Shown: positions 28,633-47,129, counted from the first letter of the stretch. The stretch: DNA of 64,000 nt from Rotaria socialis (GCA_905331475.1 CAJNYU010001441.1:289298-353297), one strand, 5' to 3'. The notes: a model not told the origin generated them from the letters alone. Numbers and translations are program-made.

Positions 28633-28734
28633 TCATCATCATCAAATAATGATACATCAACAACGGAACTAATGGAATTAAATGATAATCATAGTCAATC
28701 ATCATCACAATCAACACATGTTGGTATTGATTAA
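16377..28734 (+). CDS. USP24: Ubiquitin carboxyl-terminal hydrolase 24 (USP24)
   Basis: A giant ubiquitin-specific cysteine protease that removes ubiquitin from client proteins. A UBA domain opens the conserved part ([26 protein letters not shown] at 16632). Conserved blocks follow in the human USP24 order: [48 protein letters not shown]-like [14 protein letters not shown] and a ubiquitin-like segment near 20,940. The catalytic domain follows. Its Cys box [16 protein letters not shown] starts at 24,566 and its His box [16 protein letters not shown] is near 25,870. The stop at 28,734 ends an exon reading [13 protein letters not shown]...[15 protein letters not shown], the USP24 C-terminus. An upstream ATG at 16,377 joins in frame through a 16486-16537 intron and adds a Ser/Asn-rich leader; the ATG at 16,632 matches the usual start better. 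Long introns lie at 19,741-20,509, 22,422-23,179, 24,034-24,565 and about 25,407-25,767. Cys and His residues are intact. Confidence 0.93.
19861..19950 (+). other. Possible alternative (poison) exon inside a USP24 intron
   Basis: Inside the 769-nt intron after ...NASTSSN, a good acceptor (AATTTTTCAG) is followed by 30 codons, MTPTKSHPF...IEDSEN and a TGA, in the phase of the preceding exon. Splicing to it would end USP24 long before its catalytic domain. The constitutive route skips to 20,510 ([13 protein letters not shown]), which resembles the human protein. It could be a regulated truncating exon or a chance ORF. Confidence 0.25.
28573..28632 (+). repeat. (ACA)n microsatellite encoding 18 threonines in the USP24 C-terminus
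   Basis: Eighteen ACA codons in a row (28579-28632), preceded by two CAA and followed by four TCA codons. It is in frame within the last exon, in a region that is Ser-rich and variable in USP24 proteins. The reverse strand gives a spurious poly-Leu ORF. Confidence 0.9.
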
Positions 28735-29148
28735 TCCATCCATATACTTTTGTAAAACTCCGGTGTGTGTGTGCGTGAAATTTATTTTTAAGTGAATGTC
28801 TTTATGTATGGTTGTTGATAAAAAAAACAAGGAAGTTGTTTTGTTTGTTCTTTTTTGAACGATTAGGTACTGCCGTTGCTTTTGATTCCCCGTGTTTTTT
28901 CTTTTTGGCCCTCTTATACTCTTTTTCTTTTTTTCATTACTTTTGACGTAGACGAGAAATGCAAAAAGACAACAAACAAACTAAGAATTCCGCATTTTTT
29001 ACTTTGCGTAGTTTCTCATAAAAATGTGTGTCTGTTAGTGTGGTGTGTGTTTTGTTTAAAAAAACGAAATAAACAGGAAAAGTTCACTTTGTATAATTCA
29101 GAACCAAATGTTTAATATTTAGATTAATTTTTCTCTGGACAATTGACG
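28735..29148. other. Spacer between USP24 and PPAN
   Basis: 414 bases between the USP24 stop and the PPAN start, same strand. T-rich tracts (TTCTTTTTTT and similar) and GTGTGTGTG runs are present. It should contain the USP24 3'UTR and the PPAN promoter. No other gene was seen. Confidence 0.5.
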
Positions 29149-31078
29149 ATGGGTCGAAAACAACGAGTAAGTTAATAGTGAGAGCTTCAAATTAAATAAT
29201 ATAAAATTCTATTGTAAAGGGTCGTGCTGCTCGAAACGCACGTCGAAAATTGCCACCAAATTTTGAAAGTGACGAAGTTAAACGAGCACCTCATGTACTT
29301 GTTTTTAAACGAGGTCCAACCAGTATGTATCATTAATCTGGATGTTCTATTCAAAAATTTTAATATTTCTTGAAATCATAGTTGGCAACAATGTCAAGGA
29401 GTTGATAAAAGATATGCGTCGGGTGATGGAACCATTTACTGCACCGAATCTTAAAGTAAGTTTTTAGGATATTTAATTGATTGAATATCAAAATAAAAAT
29501 GCGGACCGGTTGGAACATAATTTAATAAATAGAAATTTAACTATCATATGCCTCTAAAAGATTCGATGAGTATGTAAAAAACCGAATACTTTTGTTATAC
29601 AAGATGATCTCAGCTGAGCAACAAAAACTTCATTCTTTATCGATGTCATCTAAAGTTTTTTCTCTAAATCACTGTTCTGGTTAATATGCGATTAACAAAA
29701 TATATTCTAATTTAACTAATTTGTCGATTTCTTTTTCTCGTGTTTGTTTTAGGTTAGTCGTAAAAATTCATTAAAAGATTTTATTGCTATATCAAGTCAT
29801 TTTCATGTAACACATTTAATGACATTTTCCAAGACCCAACTATCAACTTATATGCGTTTAATACGTATTCCACGGGGTCCTACATTAAATTTTCGTATTC
29901 GTCGTTTCACACATAGTCGTGACATTGTTTCAGCATTAAGACGTCCTCAAACATTTCCTAAACAATTTGAACATGCACCTTTACTTGTTATGAATGGTTT
30001 TCAAGATGAATCAATACATATTAAACTTATAGCAACTATGTTTCAAAATATGTTTCCATCAATTAATGTTGCAACCGTAAGTTTTTAGGATTTTATTTCT
30101 AATTTGTATAACAAATTTTTCATGTTTAGGTCGATTTAAGTACTATAAAACGATGTGTTTTACTTTCACTTGATCCTGTTAATGGATTTATCGAATTTCG
30201 ACATTAGTAAGCTACGAATAAATAATAGTCATTACATTTTATTAATTTTTCAGTAATATCAAAATCGTACCCAGTGGTATTAGTCGAGCAGCAAAAAAAT
30301 TGTTACAAGGCAAAGTACCTGATCTATCACGATTTAATGATATTAGTGATTTTATGTACAGGTAAATTCAAGCAAAACGTTTAGCAAGGCAGTATTTTTG
30401 GACCTTGTCTTAATACTATCAGTTAGAAAAAAAGATCAAAGAAAAAAATTCACTAATTTGTTGAATTTTTTATTTAGAATCTCTTTGACGAGTTTATCGG
30501 TTAGAGAGAACATTACTTTCTAAAAGTTATTATCAGTTGTTAACTGGATTTATTCTACGCGAGACTCTCAGCTGTTATCGTCAAGGAGAAAAAAATTTCA
30601 TTTCTAACTTCTTTTTTTTACTGAATAAGAGTTGTTTTACTAAAAAAATATGATATAATAAAATTAACACTTGGAATAATATTCTATTTTAAGGGAAGGT
30701 AATGCATCAGAAAGTGAAGACGAAAGTACTGGTAATCAGGATGAAAACGAAGTCATTCTTTCACAACAATTACGTAGTCGTGGTAATTTAAAATCAAATC
30801 AAAGTGCTATACGTTTAACAGAAATTGGACCACGAATGACACTTGAATTGGTTAAAATTGAAGAAGGTTTATGTGATGGTGAAGTTCTTTATCACACATA
30901 TATTTCTAAGACACCTGAAGAAATAACCGAATTACGCAAACGTAATACAGACAAAAAGCGTTTGAAAGATCAAAGAATACGTGAACAAGAAGAAAACGTT
31001 AAACGGAAACAAGAAAATAAAAAACAAAACGATGAAGAGATGGATGAAGAAGAATCATCAGATGATGCTGATGAATAG
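29149..31078 (+). CDS. PPAN: Peter pan / SSF1 Brix-domain ribosome-assembly factor (PPAN)
   Basis: A nucleolar Brix-family protein needed for 60S ribosomal subunit maturation (27S pre-rRNA processing). Seven exons can be joined in frame: 29149-29166, 29220 to about 29320, 29382-29455, about 29754-30076, 30130-30208, 30254-30361 and 30693-31078. The product is about 380 residues. It starts MGRKQRGRAARNAR and continues with APHVLVFKRGPTIGNNVKEL and DMRRVMEPFTAPNLK. The Brix core includes FIAISSHFHVTHLMTFSKT, RIPRGPTLNFRI and FPKQFEHAPLLVMNGF, and ends in IGPRMTLELVKIEEGLCDGE. A Lys/Glu-rich tail (EEMDEEESSDDADE) follows, normal for SSF1/PPAN. An AATAAA lies about 60 bases past the stop. The gene converges on the glycosyltransferase-like gene. 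Confidence 0.95.
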
Positions 31079-31494
31079 ATCATTTGTTATTTGCCTTTTT
31101 TTGTTTTTGTTATTCTTGTTATTTGTATGAATGAATCTAATAAACTATGATTCAATGGCAAACAGTTTGATCAAATCTCTATTTAAATATTAAGACTATC
31201 GAAAAATGGATGAATGTTGCTGCGTGTTTTGTCATAGAAAGGCTGTTTTATTTTATCTATTTTGGAAGACATTATTTGATTATCGCTTTACTAATATTCC
31301 CAAAGGTTGCTTGGATCATGCAAACCATTCGTATGTATTCAACAACTATTGTGATTCTTCTTTTCATCAGAGTTGAAACATATGATAAATCTATTTCAAA
31401 AAAATATTTTCTATAGCTTTCTCAATGTTGTTTTATTCAGTTCTTTATGGCTGATGCATTCAAAGGAATAAAAGTACTCGTGGAAAAAGAAACA
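31079..31494. other. Convergent 3' ends of PPAN and the glycosyltransferase-like gene
   Basis: 416 bases between two stops. A TAATAAACT polyadenylation signal for PPAN is near 31,138. The short ORF 31210-31416 is unconvincing. No repeats were recognised. Confidence 0.5.
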
Positions 31495-32562
31495 TTAACA
31501 ATAAATCCAATCAAGATGTTCTTTTGGTCTACATTTCATTGGACATTCAATTTTAGCTCCTTGATAAACAGTATTTGTTTGATTATCACAACATGGTCTT
31601 ATACATCCAAGAAAACATCCATCCATTGGTCTTTTAGAAGGATATGGTTGACCACCTAATTCTGTACAAAAGTAGCTATCAAATATTAATGAATTATTTC
31701 TAACGTGTTTTCCAACATAATCATTAAGAAATCGCTGATCACCTTTACCGATATAACGTCTAGCTATTCGTGGTATGAGCATAGGCTGAAAGATTTGAAT
31801 TAAATGCTGACGAGCACGTACCAATGATGCGCCCCAGAGACCACCTAATATAAATAGACCATGTTGTACATTGTCACGTGCAATATAGAAAAAATTCTTT
31901 TCTTGTTCATTTGATAGCCATATATCGATTGTTTCTGTTTCACGTTGAGTCATTGGCGAATCAAGATCACGTGATAGTAAATAATCCACAAATGGATCAA
32001 ATATTGGCATAAAACACCACATTTTTCCTGGTAAAAATGACCTTAAAGATGAACCAAACACAGGAATGTTACTAATATCACAGATATCAACATTTGAAAA
32101 ATTATAGAAAATGTTTCTTTGAGATTCTGTACTACCAGCGAAATCAATATAAATACGTAGAACCCATTGGGGAAGTAACTCAGTGATTTCGCTAACAAGA
32201 GGTTTGAAAAATGATACAATACTTGTTTCCCATGAATACATTTCATTGTTGGTAGATTTTGATTGTTTTCCATAAATTGAGATAGCAATTACTTTTTGAT
32301 GTGGTCCACGCCGATCGGATGCAGAACTACAATATGTTCGATTCCATTTAATCAAATTTTCATAGATACCATTGATTTGTGTTTGAACATGCTGTCTATT
32401 TGGTTGATCAATTTTAATAACTACTGTTTTCTTGTGTTGTTTTTCTATGTGGATCAAGACAAACGTAGCAGGCAAGAAAGTAATAAGAAATGCGACTACA
32501 AAAATAACTATTATAAAGCAAAATTTATTTAGACAAAATCGTCCAACACAACAGCTCACCAT
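31495..32562 (-). CDS. Type II membrane glycosyltransferase-like protein, intronless
   Basis: A 355-residue uninterrupted ORF starting at 32562. A short cytoplasmic head is followed by a signal-anchor helix (about residues 15-38, FIIVIFVVAFLITFLPATF), giving type II topology as in Golgi enzymes. The lumenal part has the pattern LLSRDLDSPMTQRE...WL, then FYIARDNVQHGLFILGGLWG, then GDQRFLNDYV and LIFDSYFCTELGG. I associate these blocks with a poorly described group of putative glycosyltransferases (SRDxDS, RDxxxHxxxIxGGxWG, DQxFL). RDLDS could act as a DxD-type metal/nucleotide-sugar site. A Cys-rich end (CFLGCIRPCCDN...CPMKCRP) may be disulphide-bonded. Unlike nearly all neighbours it has no intron, which would fit retroposition or lateral origin. 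The substrate is unknown. Confidence 0.65.
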   Translation of the reverse strand: MVSCCVGRFCLNKFCFIIVIFVVAFLITFLPATFVLIHIEKQHKKTVVIKIDQPNRQHVQTQINGIYENLIKWNRTYCSSASDRRGPHQKVIAISIYGKQSKSTNNEMYSWETSIVSFFKPLVSEITELLPQWVLRIYIDFAGSTESQRNIFYNFSNVDICDISNIPVFGSSLRSFLPGKMWCFMPIFDPFVDYLLSRDLDSPMTQRETETIDIWLSNEQEKNFFYIARDNVQHGLFILGGLWGASLVRARQHLIQIFQPMLIPRIARRYIGKGDQRFLNDYVGKHVRNNSLIFDSYFCTELGGQPYPSKRPMDGCFLGCIRPCCDNQTNTVYQGAKIECPMKCRPKEHLDWIYC

Positions 32563-34164
32563 TCTTCACATAAGCTATTCATTGCTCATTCTCATTTAGT
32601 AATAACATGTTAAAAACTAGTCAACTGTGACTGATATTGACCACGTTTGCACGTAAAATAATTGTATCTGTACGTTGCGTGATGACATGTAGACATCATA
32701 ACGCAAAAATGTTTAACAGCCGATAAGAAATGGACGTTATCTTTAAATTCTATCAGATGTTTTTTTTCCGAACATATGAAGCATATTTTTTTTCAATAAA
32801 TATGAAAGATATGATGAAACATAAACTGTTAAACATCGTTTGTTTTTTATTCGAAAATTACAATGAGAAGTGAAAGATACTGTGTTGGTTGAATGTTGGA
32901 GTACACTAATTCAAAGAATATGATACTAAAGATAATGTCCTTCTCTAATAAGAGTGTATTTTGTATTAGACAATTAAATAATAATTTCGCAGAAAGTGTC
33001 CAAAACTCAACACACTTGAAATGAAGAATCGATATTAAGCAATCAGTAGTGAGATTTATCAGACTTCTAGAGGTACTTAATATTAGTTTTGTTCAGCTTT
33101 GAATATTTTTTCCAAATCGATTCTTAGGTTCTTCTTCTAATGTCAGATATACGTTTCAAAGTCAATTAGAAAACACTATGAAGTGTGAATTCTCGACCAA
33201 ATATTTCATATGATATTCTAGGAAGGATTGCATCCTTCACTCCTTGACTAGGTTGGTTGATACACATTACCCATCACATACTATGTGTCAACGAGAACAT
33301 GCTGATTACGTTATAGCATATGCCCAATTTCACAGTACAATATGGTCAGCTAATGAGAAAATAAGAATTTACTTTTAGTAATATTGTCAACTTTTTTCTG
33401 TAAGTCTTTGCATCGTTTTAATCTATTAAATATGTTAGTTCTTCTCATAATTAATGTTAAAATAGTTGTAATTGCAATACACTAGATTAATGTATTGAGA
33501 CGATGAAATAAATTTAATAAACAAAACGAGATGTTTGCTTTGTTTAATTTCTTGTTAGTGATTAATTTAAAGAAGTTGAATACTTAGTGTCGATGGACAT
33601 CAGTAAGATCGTCTCGAATTATTTCTATTTTCTATGTTATATTGCTGCGTTGAAGGTCTACCTTTTATGATTGAAATAATTCGGATAAAAAGAACCAGCT
33701 ATGTGATGATATTCAGATGTTATCATCTCAGAGAGCTTTTGTTTCTTCTGTTTATTCGATCATCACATTTAATTACTTGTTCAAAGCAACAGTTACGTTG
33801 GCAAGTGTTCGTTGCAGCTTCCATGGTATGTATAGACGATGCACTTGACATATAATTATTATTCATTGATTTATATTGATTCTATGAACAGGTAAGTTGC
33901 ACATTCATGAACTCATTGATACTCACGTTTTCTTTCTCTTTCTGTCTCTTTTCGTTTGTATATTGTTTGTTGCTACCGGTTGTTGTCAAAAACAAAGGAA
34001 GAAAAGCAGTAATAAAGATCAGCAATATTGATCTAACTCACTTCTTCTGTTTGACGTCTACTAGTTGTGATCTGGGAATAAGTAAATCAGTCAAATTTTT
34101 ATTGAATCTATTTTCTCTCTTCAACTATTACATATTCAATTCAGTATAGTTTATACAAAAACAA
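32563..34164. other. Intergenic region with possible leader exon
   Basis: 1.6 kb between divergent genes. A strong donor (ACAG|GTAAGTTGC) follows base 33890, and an acceptor-like TTCAATTCAG lies just before 34,145, so the small gene at 34,165 may have a non-coding first exon ending at 33890. ORFs 33634-33855 and 33907-34149 fall across this and look fortuitous. No repeat was recognised. Confidence 0.4.
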
Positions 34165-34506
34165 ATGCATTGGATTTGGCTGATCACTGCTTTTATTATC
34201 ATTAATATCTGTCAAACACGACCTGATTTATCAAAAAGTTCAGAAATAGAATATATTGATAAAGATGGCATATTTCCAATGGAATCAGATACTATGAATC
34301 TCGAAACATCTGCATCAAAAAATAATGTTGATGGTTCCACTTATGAAACTACTAGTGATGCAGTATCACGTGAAAGTCTTGTGAAATTTAAGAAAGATGA
34401 ACGAGATGTATTATCATATGGTATGGCCACTAGTAGCACCAACAATCATGGGCATTTTAATTTCCTGTTAATTATTACTGCTCTTATGTTAATAATTCAA
34501 TTTTAA
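34165..34506 (+). CDS. Small secreted, probably GPI-anchored protein
   Basis: A 113-residue protein that I do not recognise. It begins with a signal peptide (MHWIWLITAFIIINICQT) and ends with a hydrophobic tail right at the C-terminus (FLLIITALMLIIQF). The tail follows a Ser/Thr/Asn-rich stretch (TSSTNNHGHFN), the pattern of a GPI-attachment signal. The mature middle is about 65 residues, Ser/Thr-rich and acidic, with no cysteines and no visible domain. A polyadenylation signal (CAATAAA) is near 34,605 and a candidate leader intron lies upstream (33891 to about 34144); both support a real transcript. An alternative is a single-pass protein with a cleaved signal and a very short tail. Confidence 0.5.
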   Translation: MHWIWLITAFIIINICQTRPDLSKSSEIEYIDKDGIFPMESDTMNLETSASKNNVDGSTYETTSDAVSRESLVKFKKDERDVLSYGMATSSTNNHGHFNFLLIITALMLIIQF

Positions 34507-36370
34507 ACATAAATGTATTTGTTCCTTATCGTTGTTGTTCATTTAATAGATTTTGTAATAGTTTGTTTAGAAATCAAAATTTTACTTATATAATTATGAA
34601 GATCAATAAAATATATACTGAAAAAAGTCTAATAGATATTTGACCCTCGTTCTATAGGTTTAGCAGCATTATTTAAACGAGTGTATAAGGCTACAATGCT
34701 TTGTTTCTCGTATGCTCTTCTTTTCTATGCAAATATAAATAACAATTCAATAGTTAATTTGAATGAACAAAGTCTTTCTTATTCAAAATCAGTATTTGTC
34801 GTTATAATTTTGGAGGCCGATGAGTTATTGTTCGATTATGGTTCATATGTGACACATTTATTTTTTTATTTTTTGGGGATTGTTGTTAAAAACATATATT
34901 CTTGGATTGTTACTACAGCAGGTATTTGTTTTTTCAATATAGATTGTCTACTTTAACTTATCGAACTAATAAAATCTTTTTCTTGCCTTTATCAACGATA
35001 GTACGTAGAAGGTAATGTTTATACATGCAATAATTTGTTAGAAGCTAGAAATAATACAGTGAAGCTTCTGTGGATGTACCAAATACAAAGTGACATCAGA
35101 AAAACAATTTTGTTTTACTGTATGTTACAGAATATAAAAACAAAATAAAGGTATTTTAATATCTTTCTAAGCAATGAATATGAATGTAAATAGTCTAGGA
35201 GCTCTTACAAAGTCTCCATATATTATCTATAGAACAAACAAAAAAGAAAATTATTAAAATCAAGTGCATTCTTTTTCAGAATCAGTAACACAATTCAGTT
35301 TTATAAATTTCTACAGGTAGATTTCGCCGAAGTTATTTTTCGTTAAAATCTGCTGATTCTTCATTCTGCTCTATAGAAATGCACTTGAGAATTTAATCAG
35401 TACACAAAGACGACATGAACTCTTTGCCAATTGTTTCAGTCTAGTAGTCTCCCGTTCTTCAGTAAAATATGTGAAGCAAAAGTTTTTAATCATTAGAGAT
35501 TCTTCTTCATAAATAATTTGATCAATAAGATTGAAAAACCCATAGTCTTGCATTTCACTCCGACTTGACAAATAGGAATATTAATTGTGTGAAACTCATT
35601 AATAATAATCAAAATTTTGCATATTTCGTGATTACGGGAAAAAAATTAGCTTGTGTGATCAAAGCACAATCGACGGACTCAAGAAAAAAAACATATTTTC
35701 TAATGGAAAAACTGCAAAAATATCGTTTAGTTGTATGAGCACAGATCCGTTATGTATCGAAATAAGACGTGACTTCTGTCTGATTTACCATATTCATCAA
35801 TGATTGGGACTAAGGTTAATCTATTATGTTCGTCAAAGTGAAAATTTATCATAACCTTGAGCTTGACAGTTTATACAACGAACATATATACGAACAACAG
35901 ACTGATGGCATGACAATAGACAATTATAACGTTATGATAGTTAATAAAATGAATGCGTTGATACAATATTTACTGTTTTAGTAGAATAGAATAAAATAAA
36001 ACTCAATTTTTCAAATCTAACAATGTATTATAATAATTTTAATCCATATATATGTATGTCCATGATAGATGTCATTCTAGAGCAGTATTGCTCGTTTGTT
36101 GATGCATAGTGGTCTCGTCAATACATAATTATGGTAGTAAAATCAACCAACCAGAGATATGTGAACGCATCAACAACATCTCCCATTTCTGTAACAATCT
36201 AGTTGATTGTCTTTACTGTATATTAATAGCACAGATCATAGTGGCTTTTTACTTTTATTTATCTTGTAGAATTTTATTCAGATTTGCTAATAACAATGAT
36301 TGATGGCATTCAGCCATTGTTATTAACAGCAACTAATTGATGATATAGTTATTAGAATAGTATCGAATTA
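34507..36370. other. Intergenic region upstream of PLC-beta
   Basis: About 1.9 kb, A+T rich. It holds the 3'UTR of the small gene and presumably the PLC-beta promoter. ORFs of 60-90 codons (34681-34956, 35371-35571, 36109-36303) lack recognisable domains. No tRNA or transposon ends were seen. Confidence 0.45.
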
Positions 36371-43429
<7,059 letters not shown>

Positions 43430-44600
43430 CAAAAGAACTAGTAAAAAAATACTAATAACCATTCAATTTTCTAATGACTATTGTACTACCCTTCCACTGA
43501 TATCTAATTTTGTTTGTACAGTAGGGCTCCTGATTTTATTCTACGGTGATTGTTCTTTTCGGTGTTGTCTTCTTTTTGAATTTCTTGGAACGCTGTGCTT
43601 GTATGTATGTGCATATATATTTCTATCGTTTGAATGGCAGAATACTACTGGCAATTGTGAGCAGAAAAAAATCAAAATAGTCATTTCCACAGTCAAAACA
43701 GTCTTGGTCTCAATTTTCTTTTCAATGTGCCTCTATTTTTTGTTGTTGTTTCAATTCTAGTCTATCATCAGAAAGTCTCATTATTGCAATACATATAGGT
43801 TCAAATAAAGCAAACCTGTCAAAACGCGCATGTTTTACATTCTTTTAAATCGGAATATTGAGTTTTTAATAATAGAAATTCGTAGAACTATCTTTCTTTT
43901 TCAAAGTTATGTTCTCTGTTTCTCATTTCTTATATATAGAGAATGAAATTGTTCATATTTAAACAATACGTATTGTATGTTTACGTCGATGAAGTTCTTT
44001 TTCCTTTTCTCGCATATTTATCTTTTCAATAAAATTTTTATGATCAGCGAGTTCATAGAAAAGTCTCTACAATGAGAGCACACACTTTTAGATGACATGT
44101 TCAATAAAATTAATTATCTTACATTGCAAGCTAACTTTGATGAGACAATGCATAAGAAATATGAAAACTGTTAGATTGCATGTTTCTAAACGGATAGTAA
44201 ATTTTTTCATTACAAAATTTTGTTAATGAACTCAAAACTGGCCATTCAAATACAACCAGTGATACAGATGAAAATGAACAATAATCATCATCATCATCAT
44301 CATGCAATCCATTTCGAATTGAAAATTTTTTTCGGAATACCGAAGATTCAATAATCTTTCTAAATTCAAAGCTGCCGTGTACTCTGATGTGAACCACTCG
44401 TTATTAATTGATGATCTTGGATTGAGATTAATTCATTCAAAACTACTTGAGAACTGTCCAACCATATAAAGTAAACAGCATTCGTTTTTCTGTTGTTTTG
44501 TAAAACGTAAACGACTGTGAATCATCAAAAACTCTCACTTGAAATTAATTTCCATAACAATGAAATTCATTGAAATATTTTAGTCATAAAGTGTAATAAA
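43430..44600. other. Intergenic region between PLC-beta and the FkbM-like relic
   Basis: 1.2 kb between convergent features. The ORF at 43365-43760 overlaps the last PLC-beta exon in another frame and is a shadow. A (CAT)n run sits near 44,290. No gene or mobile element was recognised. Confidence 0.45.
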
Positions 44601-45207
44601 TCAACCAGTAATAGATTGACTAATATTTTCCCAATCAAAATATTTAGTAGCAGTGTCGAATGTTCGATTTAACTGAAATACTTTTCGTGTATCTTCTAAA
44701 CGTGTAGAATAAAGGCAATCATAACCGTAAGAATCTAACATTAATTGAACATAAGAACGTCTAGCACGCAGAAGAGTATTATGTCTATCTGTCCATTCAA
44801 TTTCATGTCTATCAACTAATAGTAATATATTGTCGAGAATCATTTTTTCTAAAAGCTGCACTTCTGTTCCAGACATACTTATTTTAACATGTATTTTAGT
44901 TCTATGATGTTTAACTAAACGAGCAAGCCAAGATGAAAAGTCAATAGCACCCAAGTCTTTTAAATCAGTATCGATAGCTAAATAGAAAACAAACAAAAAT
45001 TATTTACCAGTTGTATTTTTCTTCACATAATTGATAGTTAAGTGGATCAGGTTCAAATATAATTATATCATAAGCTGCACTATTGGAAATAAAATGTTCA
45101 ATTGTTTCACCGTTAAAACAGTCAATATAAGGGTTCTTACTATTCAGTAAAACAATATTATCTTGTAATTCTAATTTTATTACTTGATTATATGTTTCAA
45201 AATTCAC
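44601..45207 (-). pseudogene. Decayed FkbM-type SAM methyltransferase
   Basis: Two pieces resemble the FkbM methyltransferase family. The upstream piece reads NPYIDCFNGETIEHFI...IIIFEPDPLNYQLCEEKY, which looks like SAM motif I plus the FEPDP motif. The downstream piece reads AIDFSSWLARLV...LLEKMI...VDRHEIEWTD. There are several defects. There is no ATG: the frame opens only with GTG after a TGA. Motif I lacks the usual Gly-Ala (expected DxGAxxGxT). The expected K-x-D-I-E-G-x-E motif reads KISMSGTE. About 60 residues normally present between the two pieces are missing. The only intron-like segment between them (30 nt, GTAAAT...TTTAG, about 44979-45008) is very short and would shift the frame into a stop. 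I therefore read it as a pseudogene, or at best a catalytically dead remnant. Confidence 0.55.
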
Positions 45208-46131
45208 TCTTCATTATAAAGAATTTATGTAACAAAAGATAACATTGTATTGATGTCTGCTTCTGTATGTGTTATTAAATGGGTAGTAATCATGAAAGTT
45301 TGTATTTTTCTTCTTGTTTCTCAGTGTCTTTTGTTACGCATCATTGAAAAGTAGAGTAACATGAAGAATGTTCTGAAATCAGAGCTATTCGTATGATGAA
45401 AACAGATTTTTATCTACGGATGTATCGGCTGTTTCATCTGTAAGATTATTTATCATTGAATAATCACACATCTTCAAAAAAGAAAAGAATTTTATTATGA
45501 GAAGTTAATTTCGACACTCCCTCTTTACCACACTTTCTTCTTTTGCAAAGTCGTTTTCTTATTCATTCATTTTCTGTGTAAAAAACATCAAACATTTTAA
45601 CATATTTCTGATCTGTTTTTAATAATGATAATAATTTTTTGAATACTCCATGAAGCTGATCTAATCAAAGGTTTGCATTATTAGTAGTATCAATAAGACG
45701 TTAATACGAATGATTTGAAAATAAATAACCTACATTTAATGTATACAGTAAATAGACATATATTTGAACTAAAATGATGTTTTTTGACAGTCCATGAACC
45801 TGAATGAAGAGCAGATCAATTTGGTTGGATTGATAAATATAGCTCGAAAATAGTTTTCACTAAATTGTGCATTAGTAAAGTTGTCAAAACTTTGTATCTT
45901 TGTTTCCATCGGAGACAGTCTAGTTAGATTTTGATGATCAATTGAAAGAAAATTAGTCTTTCCAGATTGAGTGGAATTACAATGAGCTTAATTTTTTTAC
46001 AATAATTATAGCTGCATTCTTATGGAGCCTCTCGTATAATGCATGTTTATTTTGTCAGATTTGATGGTAAGAACGTTTTTCTAGTATTAAAATGATAAGT
46101 GTGTCCTAGTTTCACAAAACAAAATAAAAAG
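45208..46131. other. Intergenic region left of the hAT element
   Basis: About 0.9 kb of A+T-rich sequence. No start or signal-anchor exon for the FkbM-like relic was found here. No repeats or RNA genes were recognised. Confidence 0.4.
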
Positions 46132-46139
46132 CTTCACAA

Positions 46140-47129
46140 CAGGGCTCCTAATGGGATGGGATGGGACGAAATTTTCGTCCTGTGGGATAATGCAAGTCGT
46201 TCCATCCCATCCCATGGGTTCCCATGGGATTCGCTATATTACGAAAAATCTTACTGGAGATTCGAAGTTTTCCAGCATTCCGATTTGAATATTGGAATTA
46301 GGGATGCATCAATTCCTAGTACATTGCAAGAAAGCTGCCATTTTTGCCTGATGTAGAATGGAGTTGTCCTCTGATTCCAATTATCAGCCAAGGCCATTTT
46401 TTTGTTCTATATAAAACGATAGCCGAGATTTATGAAAGATTAAACAACGTTTTCGGATTTGACTCAGAATTTGAATTTTCAAGTTGTTTTCGGTTGAATC
46501 CAAGTCAATTTCAGACTTGCAGTCTGCATTACACAAATTCTAAGAATAGATTTGAAAAGAACGTTCAAAACTGAACAGAAAAAAATAAGTGAGTAGAGGC
46601 TTAGTCCATAACTCTTAATGCTGAAAACATGTAAATATTGGATAAAAAATTCAAGAAATTGACAAGATTTGATCTTTTCCCTACTTAAAAATGACGTGCC
46701 CGGTAGTGAGAATTATCGATCGAACATCTCTTTCTTCATATTTTTCTGTTCAGTTTTGAACACTTTTTCATCTTGAATAAATTTGGATCATAGTTTTTCA
46801 TAGATCGAAAAAAATGATCTTGGCTGATATATGGGTTGGAATATGATTATCAATACCTTTTAATTCTCTTTGTGATGTTGTAAACGAAATTTGATTTTCT
46901 CAACTGAATATTCCTGTTTATTCGAAACTAAGGATGATAATGAGGAAGAAATAATTATAGAAGGTGACATTGAACAATTTATAAAACAAAAGATGATGAT
47001 ATTTTATTAAAACATTGAAACACCAAGAGCATTTATGTTTATTTCTGTTTTCTATCATTTTCTCTTTAAAAAAATCACATTTCCCATGAGATTCGGAGCT
47101 CATCCCATTCCATCCCGTTAGGAGGCCTG
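46140..47129. mobile_element. Non-autonomous hAT-type DNA transposon (MITE-like), 990 bp
   Basis: The left end starts CAGGGCTCCTAATGGGATGG and the inverted right end starts CAGGCCTCCTAACGGGATGG. The 28-bp terminal inverted repeats differ at four positions. The element is flanked on both sides by the same 8 bp, CTTCACAA (46132-46139 and 47130-47137). The 8-bp target duplication with CAGGG termini is the hAT signature. The interior carries no transposase: the ORFs (46099-46356, 46344-46574) are short and unrelated. A near-palindrome (GGACGAAATTTTCGTCC) and further ATGGGA/TCCCAT inverted copies sit just inside the left end, as subterminal structure. The identical target duplication suggests a fairly recent insertion. 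Mobilisation would need a hAT transposase elsewhere. Confidence 0.85.

Noticed and set aside
28442-28717. Minus-strand ORF with a poly-Leu run
   Set aside because: It is the antisense of the (ACA)n threonine tract in the USP24 last exon.
44979-45008. 30-nt GTAAAT...TTTAG intron joining the two FkbM-like pieces
   Set aside because: Far shorter than other introns here, and removing it shifts the frame to an immediate stop.
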